Source: Candidatus Zhuqueibacterota bacterium 4484_219
Lineage (GTDB): Bacteria; Zhuqueibacterota; JdFR-76; 4484-219
Reading direction: 5' to 3'
Assembly (NCBI GenBank): GCA_002085035.1
Contig: MZGM01000032.1
Location: 1 to 9,223, forward strand
DNA: 9,223 nucleotides
Of this stretch, positions 5,381-9,223 are shown piece after piece. The notes beneath the pieces are model-generated. The model did no database searches, had not been told where the DNA came from, and was given only the letters and a program-made list of their open reading frames with translations. The number at the start of each line of letters is the position of its first letter. Positions within the stretch are counted from its first letter, which is position 1. Made by a program: the position numbers and the translations under genes.

Positions 5381-6847
5381 ATGTCCATTTTCTTTCTCTC
5401 AAGTGGGTTATTTCTTGGTTGGTCTTTAGGTGCCAATGACGCATCCAATGTATTCGGTACGGCTGTTGGTTCCAGAATGCTTAAGTTCCGAACAGCCGCC
5501 ATATGGTGCAGCATCTTTATTGTCTTAGGAGCTGCTGTCAGTGGCGCCGGTCCTTCCCGTACTTTGGGTAAGCTTGGTTCTGTAAACGCCATTGCTGGTG
5601 CGTTTACTGTTGCTTTGGCTGCAGCGATAAGCGTTTATTTAATGACATCGGCTCGCTACCCTGTGTCCACTTCTCAAGCGATAGTAGGGGCCATTATCGG
5701 TTGGAACTTGTTCTCCGGTTCGCTAACCAACTACGATTCTTTAACCAAGATTGTTATGAGCTGGGTGGTTTGTCCCATCCTTGCTGCGGGTATCGCAATG
5801 ATTTTGTACAAACTTGTGGCATATTTTATCATGCGTTTCAAGATACATATGTTTACTCTGGACACACTTACGCGATATGGGTTGATATTGGTGGGCGCAT
5901 TTGGTTCTTATTCTCTGGGTGCTAACAATATCGCTAATGTGATGGGAGTGTTTGTTTCGGTTTCCCCCTTTCCGGATATTTCTATTTATGGTTTATTTAC
6001 ACTAACCTCGGTTCAACTACTGTATTTGATTGGAGCAATGGCTATTGCTTTCGGTGTGCTTACTTATTCCAAGCGGGTGATGATGACTATCGGAAGGGGG
6101 ATCATGGATCTTTCCCCAATAGCCGCTTTTGTTGTGGTATTGGCTCACTCTATCGTTCTGTTTCTTTTTGCTTCGCAACGTTTAGAGAGTTGGCTTATCA
6201 GTTGGGGGCTACCACCTATTCCACTGGTGCCAGTTTCTAGCTCCCAAGCTATTGTGGGGGCTATTATAGGGGTTGGATTACTTAAAGGTGGAAGGAGTAT
6301 CCATTGGCAAATGTTGGGGGGAATCGCTAGTAGTTGGATTATTACCCCTGTGATTGCTGCCATTATAAGTTTTATTTCACTTTTTTTCATGCAGAATGTT
6401 TTCCAACAACAAACCTATCGACCGGTAAAATATATGCTTACTCCCGCAGCCATTGAACATATCCGAGAAGCTGGAGAGTCCACAAAGGCAATCGAAGAAC
6501 TGCAAGGAAAGATGTTTCCCAATGCGATTAGTTTCAAGAAGGCTTTGTCTAAAAGAATAAAATTGCCCCATAAGACGTTGGAACTTATAGTGACTTCGGC
6601 AGAAATCTGCAAGATGAAAATCACTGAGGACAAAATCGCCAAAATAAATACTGGCTGGATTACCCTTGAGCAAAAGGATGTACTAAAGAAGCTAATAGGT
6701 CGTTGCTTTGTTCACAAGTGGATGTTGGATGAGGCATTAGCCAAAGAATCACCACATTGGCGACCAAAAGAAAACGACAGGAGTTACAATAACGATTTGA
6801 AAAACAAACTATCCTACCTTTATGATTTGTTTCAGGAAATGAATTAA
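5381..6847 (+). CDS. PiT-family inorganic phosphate transporter with C-terminal soluble extension
   Basis: Low-affinity, cation-coupled uptake of inorganic phosphate (as metal phosphate or free Pi) across the inner membrane. The two inverted PHO-4 halves are clear. GANDASNVFGTAVGS (17-31) pairs with GANNIANVMG (180-189), and PVSTSQAIVGAIIG (94-107) pairs with PVSSSQAIVGAIIG (284-297). About ten hydrophobic helices span 1-340. Residues 342-488 form a hydrophilic, Lys/Glu-rich, mostly helical cytoplasmic tail that typical bacterial PiT proteins lack and that I do not recognise. I choose the ATG at 5381, giving 488 aa, because GGAG at 5371-5374 is 6 bases before it; a TTG at 5378 is in frame but less likely. 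The gene follows the DUF47 gene by 13 bases, the usual pair, and precedes a small lipoprotein gene. Confidence 0.95.
   Translation: MSIFFLSSGLFLGWSLGANDASNVFGTAVGSRMLKFRTAAIWCSIFIVLGAAVSGAGPSRTLGKLGSVNAIAGAFTVALAAAISVYLMTSARYPVSTSQAIVGAIIGWNLFSGSLTNYDSLTKIVMSWVVCPILAAGIAMILYKLVAYFIMRFKIHMFTLDTLTRYGLILVGAFGSYSLGANNIANVMGVFVSVSPFPDISIYGLFTLTSVQLLYLIGAMAIAFGVLTYSKRVMMTIGRGIMDLSPIAAFVVVLAHSIVLFLFASQRLESWLISWGLPPIPLVPVSSSQAIVGAIIGVGLLKGGRSIHWQMLGGIASSWIITPVIAAIISFISLFFMQNVFQQQTYRPVKYMLTPAAIEHIREAGESTKAIEELQGKMFPNAISFKKALSKRIKLPHKTLELIVTSAEICKMKITEDKIAKINTGWITLEQKDVLKKLIGRCFVHKWMLDEALAKESPHWRPKENDRSYNNDLKNKLSYLYDLFQEMN
6404..6844 (+). other. C-terminal soluble extension of the PiT permease (unrecognised domain)
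   Basis: This region encodes residues 342-488 of the permease. It has no membrane segment. Features are a segment starting LTPAAIEHIREAG, a middle stretch with two Cys (410 and 442), and a C-terminal helix ending LYDLFQEMN. The duplicated alternation of charged and aliphatic residues suggests a helical regulatory domain. I cannot assign it to a family. Confidence 0.6.
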
Positions 6848-6883
6848 CGAGGGTAGTTCCAAATAAAACAGAGAGAGAAAAAA

Positions 6884-7240
6884 ATGAGAAAAAAATTGGC
6901 TGTATTTGTTTATGCGACAATATTTATTCTGTTGTCGTGCTCAGGCACAACTCCCTCTTTGAAATTGGGAGAATGTCCTTTAACAATTATTGTGAAAGCT
7001 GAGGATAGTGATTTTGATGGTTATGCGAATGTCTACATTAATGGGAAATTCATAGGTACAACCGATAGTAGAAGTAGGCAGTTGAAGATTCCTCTTGAAC
7101 CGGGAGAATATACCATTCAGGTAACCGCAGAGGGGTATGAACCGTGGAAAGGTACAATCCTCGTGCTTGGTAAGGGGTATAAACAGAATATCCTTGCGAG
7201 TCTAAAAAAAGTAAAAAAGTTTAAAGAAGAAAATGAGTAG
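6884..7240 (+). CDS. Small lipoprotein with a PEGA domain
   Basis: A 118-aa exported lipoprotein of unknown specific function. The signal peptide (basic MRKK, hydrophobic 5-17) ends in lipobox LLSC with Cys19. Residues about 46-95 form a PEGA beta-sandwich: ANVYINGKFIGTT, then LKIPLEPGEYTIQVTAEGYEPW, where 'EPGEYTI' is the family's namesake PEGA-like turn. The C-terminus is a Lys/Glu tail (107-118). PEGA domains are found in surface and cell-wall-associated proteins and are thought to mediate contacts rather than catalysis. The gene begins 36 bases after the permease stop without an obvious terminator or promoter between, so it is probably the third gene of the phosphate operon. A functional link to phosphate is not shown. 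The ribosome binding site is only a GAGAGAG run (6871-6877). The gene ends 18 bases before the convergent MFS gene. Confidence 0.85.
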   Translation: MRKKLAVFVYATIFILLSCSGTTPSLKLGECPLTIIVKAEDSDFDGYANVYINGKFIGTTDSRSRQLKIPLEPGEYTIQVTAEGYEPWKGTILVLGKGYKQNILASLKKVKKFKEENE

Positions 7241-7258
7241 TAAATAGTAGTTTAAATT

Positions 7259-8905
7259 CTATTTTTGGAATCTCTTACCAGGCACTTTAAATAGCAAAAC
7301 CAAACCAATAAACATCATTAATGAAAGAGCGAAAACTGCAGCGCGATATTTTATCTGATCGCCGTAGGGATGCAACGCAAAAACTACCAGTCCCCAAACC
7401 CAGGGGCCAATGATAGCAGCAGTTTTGCCAGACAAAGCATATAGCCCGAAAAACTCAGCTAATTTTTCTTCAGGTACTAAACTAACCAAAAGTGGACGCG
7501 CAGAAGTCCATGTTGAACCTAAAAACACTCCTATCAGGCTGCCTAAAATCCAGAAAAGTAGTTTGTCATTGGCAGCAATCAGGCTCCACAGACAAATTAT
7601 CCAGCCCACAATTACGATTAACAAGGTATGTTTTGGCCCCAAGCGATCGGTGACAAAGCCGAAGAAAAAAGAGCCAAAGATCGCTGCTGTAGTTGTAACG
7701 ATGAAAAAGGGGATCAGGACATTATTAGGGAAACCCATTACTTTTACAGCGTACACAGCCATGAAAATGATGGCAGTTTGGATTCCCTCTTCGTAGAAAA
7801 ACTTGGCGATTAGAAAACGCAAAACTCCAGGGTACTTTTTAGTATTACTCAGGCTTTCTACTACATCACGAAATGCTTTCTGAAAATCTACATGTATCTG
7901 CCCCGACACACCTCTGCGGGATTCCTTCACAAATAGAAACGTAGGGATAGAAAATAGAAGAAACAAAATAGCGGTAGGAATAAAAATTCCCACACGGCCC
8001 CAACCGCTTTTTTGTCGTAGAATTTGAAATTGTTTGATTTCCCGAACTGTAGCATCTGAAGGTAGCATCCATGAGACCATGACAGCCCGTTTTTGTCTGT
8101 CAGCAAGGGTAATTACTGTGTCTCGGGAAGTGCTTTTAAAAATTGTAACCCGATGTGACAAAGAATCTTTTGGCACTACGGCAATGACCTGATAACGATA
8201 ATTTGCGTTTTTGTCGATTTTTGTATCCAGGAAATTCCACAGCGACTTTTGATTTTGGGGCTGATAGTCGACATAAGCAACTGATTGCCATTGTCCTTGC
8301 AGAGGCCGAAAACTCAAATTGAGAAAAGAAATTTCCCCCTGGGCAAATGGCAATACCATAAGCAAACCTACAATTGCTCCCAGATAACCCATTGCTACTC
8401 CATATCCCGAGATACGGCCAATGTTGTCAGGTGTAGTTACTTCTGGCAATAGAGCATTGTAAAATACCAACCCACCCTGGTAGGCATAATTGGCGATGAT
8501 GAAAGCAAGCACTGCCAACAGGATTTGATAGTATGGATTGTGGACACAATACCCGATCACACCAATCATCATGGTACCGCAAACTGAGACTAAAGTTAAA
8601 GTGAGCAGAAAGGGCATGCGCCGTCCGACACTGTCAGAGATTGCTCCCAGGATAGGCAAAGAGATAGCAGCCAGAAACATCGATACGGAATTGCCCAAGC
8701 TGACCCAAAGGTCCTCCCGAGCCAGATTCACCGTTACCCAGAGCGAAAAGTACATGGTAACGACATTCATCGAGTAAATAGTGTTGGAGAAATCGTACAA
8801 AACCCAGGAAAAAACCTTGAGAGGTGAGGGTTTGCTTTTGACTACTTCCGCTGAAACTGACCAGGTTTGGGTGTTGGGAGTACAAGAGCGAGGCGAAGAA
8901 TTCAT
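7259..8905 (-). CDS. MFS transporter, UMF1/Atg22-like, with an FN3-like insert between TM5 and TM6
   Basis: A 548-aa major facilitator permease; substrate unknown. The opening FSWVLYDFSNTIYSMNV (32-48) is the hallmark of the UMF1/Atg22-like family (typically 'WxLYDxANSxF'). The MFS motif DSVGRRMPFLL (91-101) lies in the TM2-TM3 cytoplasmic loop, and a degenerate counterpart, DRLGPKHTLL (420-429), marks the second half. Helices appear at about 31-59, 70-90, 98-120, 127-150, 167-187 and 305-326, with six more after 360. The residues 190-302 between TM5 and TM6 form a large polar insert, outside the membrane if the usual topology holds. UMF1 proteins are usually near 400-450 aa, so the insert accounts for the excess. 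The ATG at 8905 is the first possible start before TM1, but no Shine-Dalgarno precedes it. The gene stands alone and converges on the PEGA lipoprotein gene with an 18-base gap. Confidence 0.92.
   Translation of the reverse strand: MNSSPRSCTPNTQTWSVSAEVVKSKPSPLKVFSWVLYDFSNTIYSMNVVTMYFSLWVTVNLAREDLWVSLGNSVSMFLAAISLPILGAISDSVGRRMPFLLTLTLVSVCGTMMIGVIGYCVHNPYYQILLAVLAFIIANYAYQGGLVFYNALLPEVTTPDNIGRISGYGVAMGYLGAIVGLLMVLPFAQGEISFLNLSFRPLQGQWQSVAYVDYQPQNQKSLWNFLDTKIDKNANYRYQVIAVVPKDSLSHRVTIFKSTSRDTVITLADRQKRAVMVSWMLPSDATVREIKQFQILRQKSGWGRVGIFIPTAILFLLFSIPTFLFVKESRRGVSGQIHVDFQKAFRDVVESLSNTKKYPGVLRFLIAKFFYEEGIQTAIIFMAVYAVKVMGFPNNVLIPFFIVTTTAAIFGSFFFGFVTDRLGPKHTLLIVIVGWIICLWSLIAANDKLLFWILGSLIGVFLGSTWTSARPLLVSLVPEEKLAEFFGLYALSGKTAAIIGPWVWGLVVFALHPYGDQIKYRAAVFALSLMMFIGLVLLFKVPGKRFQK
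8000..8338 (-). other. Fibronectin type III-like insert in the MFS permease, apparently with permuted strand order
   Basis: This encodes residues 190-302. Residues 203-243 resemble the C-terminal half of an FN3 domain: a WQSVAYVDY strand, then FLDTKIDKNANYRYQVIAVV, like the usual 'tDtgl.pg..Y.YrV.Av'. Residues 251-257 would be the last strand. Residues 274-298 then resemble the N-terminal half of an FN3: AVMVSWMLPSDATVREIKQFQILRQ, like 'v.lsW..p....i..y.i.R'. This reading is from pattern recognition; no structure prediction was run. Confidence 0.5.
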
Positions 8906-9223
8906 AATTACACAATTGTGGTCAAAGTTTACTAATATTTTTGATAGCGCGAATAATCCGATTGGTATGAGCGCGATACGTTTTACCTGGTGGTACTACT
9001 AATACCAGGGTAACTCGCTGGGCAAAGGCTTTAGCTCTGAAAAGGTTGAGTTTAGAGCAAAGGTGAGACACTCAGACACACCTTTATGTTATTAACTATG
9101 CACGATTATATATAACATTTTTTATTACGACAGTACTTCCGAAACCATGTAGTTTCGAACACGCTCATCCCATTTAAACATGAGAGAAATAGGTTATAAA
9201 ATAATATAAAGTCGTTCTGCATT
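8906..9223. other. Non-coding region upstream of the MFS gene with clustered small repeats
   Basis: There are 318 bases without a credible gene on either strand. Direct repeats are AGCGCGA at 8946-8952 and 8970-8976, and GCAAAGG at 9022-9028 and 9057-9063. Inverted repeats are TGGTA/TACCA (8991-8995 with 9003-9007), GCTCTGAA with TTTAGAGC (9034-9041 with 9051-9058, one G-U pair), AAAGGTG/CACCTTT (9059-9065 with 9079-9085) and CGAAAC/GTTTCG (9140-9145 with 9152-9157). The right third is very AT-rich. On the minus strand a perfect TATAAT lies at the complement of 9105-9110, but its -35 is poor. The region may be the leader and promoter of the MFS gene, a small structured RNA, or simply spacer. 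Confidence 0.4.

Noticed and set aside
7219..7256. AGTTTAAA repeated at 7219-7226 and 7249-7256
   Set aside because: It is a short AT-rich repeat in low-complexity sequence at a gene end; chance is a sufficient explanation.
7410..7796. 128-codon open frame on the plus strand inside the MFS gene
   Set aside because: It is the complement of a conserved transporter; its Lys/Pro-rich product has no recognisable features.
8941..8971. Plus-strand promoter TTGATA ... TATGAG
   Set aside because: The spacing is 19 bases, the -10 is poor, and there is no plus-strand gene downstream in the window.
9134..9170. tRNA-like TTCGAA stretch near the right edge
   Set aside because: The surrounding bases do not form an acceptor or anticodon arm; only a 6-bp inverted repeat is present.
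1..9223. Defence island, mobile element or CRISPR array
   Set aside because: All eight genes are housekeeping, transport or envelope types; no transposase, integrase, nuclease, reverse transcriptase or regularly spaced repeats are present.

Overview
The window is an AT-leaning bacterial chromosome segment carrying seven complete protein genes, an eighth gene (groEL) cut by the left edge, and one short non-coding stretch at the right edge. I see no transposase, phage gene, CRISPR array, rRNA or tRNA. The signals are those of a Gram-negative-type envelope: three lipoproteins with clear lipoboxes, an SLT lytic transglycosylase and a surface protein with Ig-like repeats. The GroEL tail (ending PPGGGMY), the Big_5-repeat lipoprotein, the PEGA lipoprotein and the YciO-type protein together suggest a member of the FCB supergroup, perhaps a Calditrichota/KSB1- or Ignavibacteria-like lineage. 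This is inferred from protein style only and needs a phylogeny.

Left block (1-2017, + strand): the last ~442 residues of the GroEL chaperonin end at a very strong intrinsic terminator. The start of a YciO/TsaC-type threonylcarbamoyl-AMP synthase-family gene lies only 13 bases after its U-run.

Second block (2018-3687, + strand): a 254-base intergenic region with a good sigma70-like promoter candidate leads into a 471-aa lipoprotein. It has a carboxypeptidase-regulatory-like domain followed by three tandem Big_5 Ig-like domains.

Third block (3708-4536, - strand): a tiny DUF350-like two-helix membrane protein overlaps the start of an SLT-domain lytic transglycosylase lipoprotein by 20 bases. 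A TTGACA-17-TAAATT promoter lies upstream. The divergent partner is a phosphate operon (4717-7240, + strand): DUF47/PhoU-like regulator, PiT phosphate permease with an unusual ~147-residue soluble tail, and a small PEGA-domain lipoprotein. This operon has its own TTGAAA-17-TATTAT promoter in the shared 180-base divergent region.

Right block (7259-8905, - strand): an MFS permease of the UMF1/Atg22-like type. The loop expected to be extracytoplasmic between TM5 and TM6 carries a ~110-residue insert that reads like a fibronectin type III fold with its strand order circularly permuted. Its upstream region (8906-9223) has no gene but holds a cluster of small inverted and direct repeats.

No defence system, mobile island or obviously new multi-gene system is visible. 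The items most worth following up are the permuted FN3-like insert in the transporter, the soluble tail on the PiT permease, and the DUF350/lytic-transglycosylase overlap.
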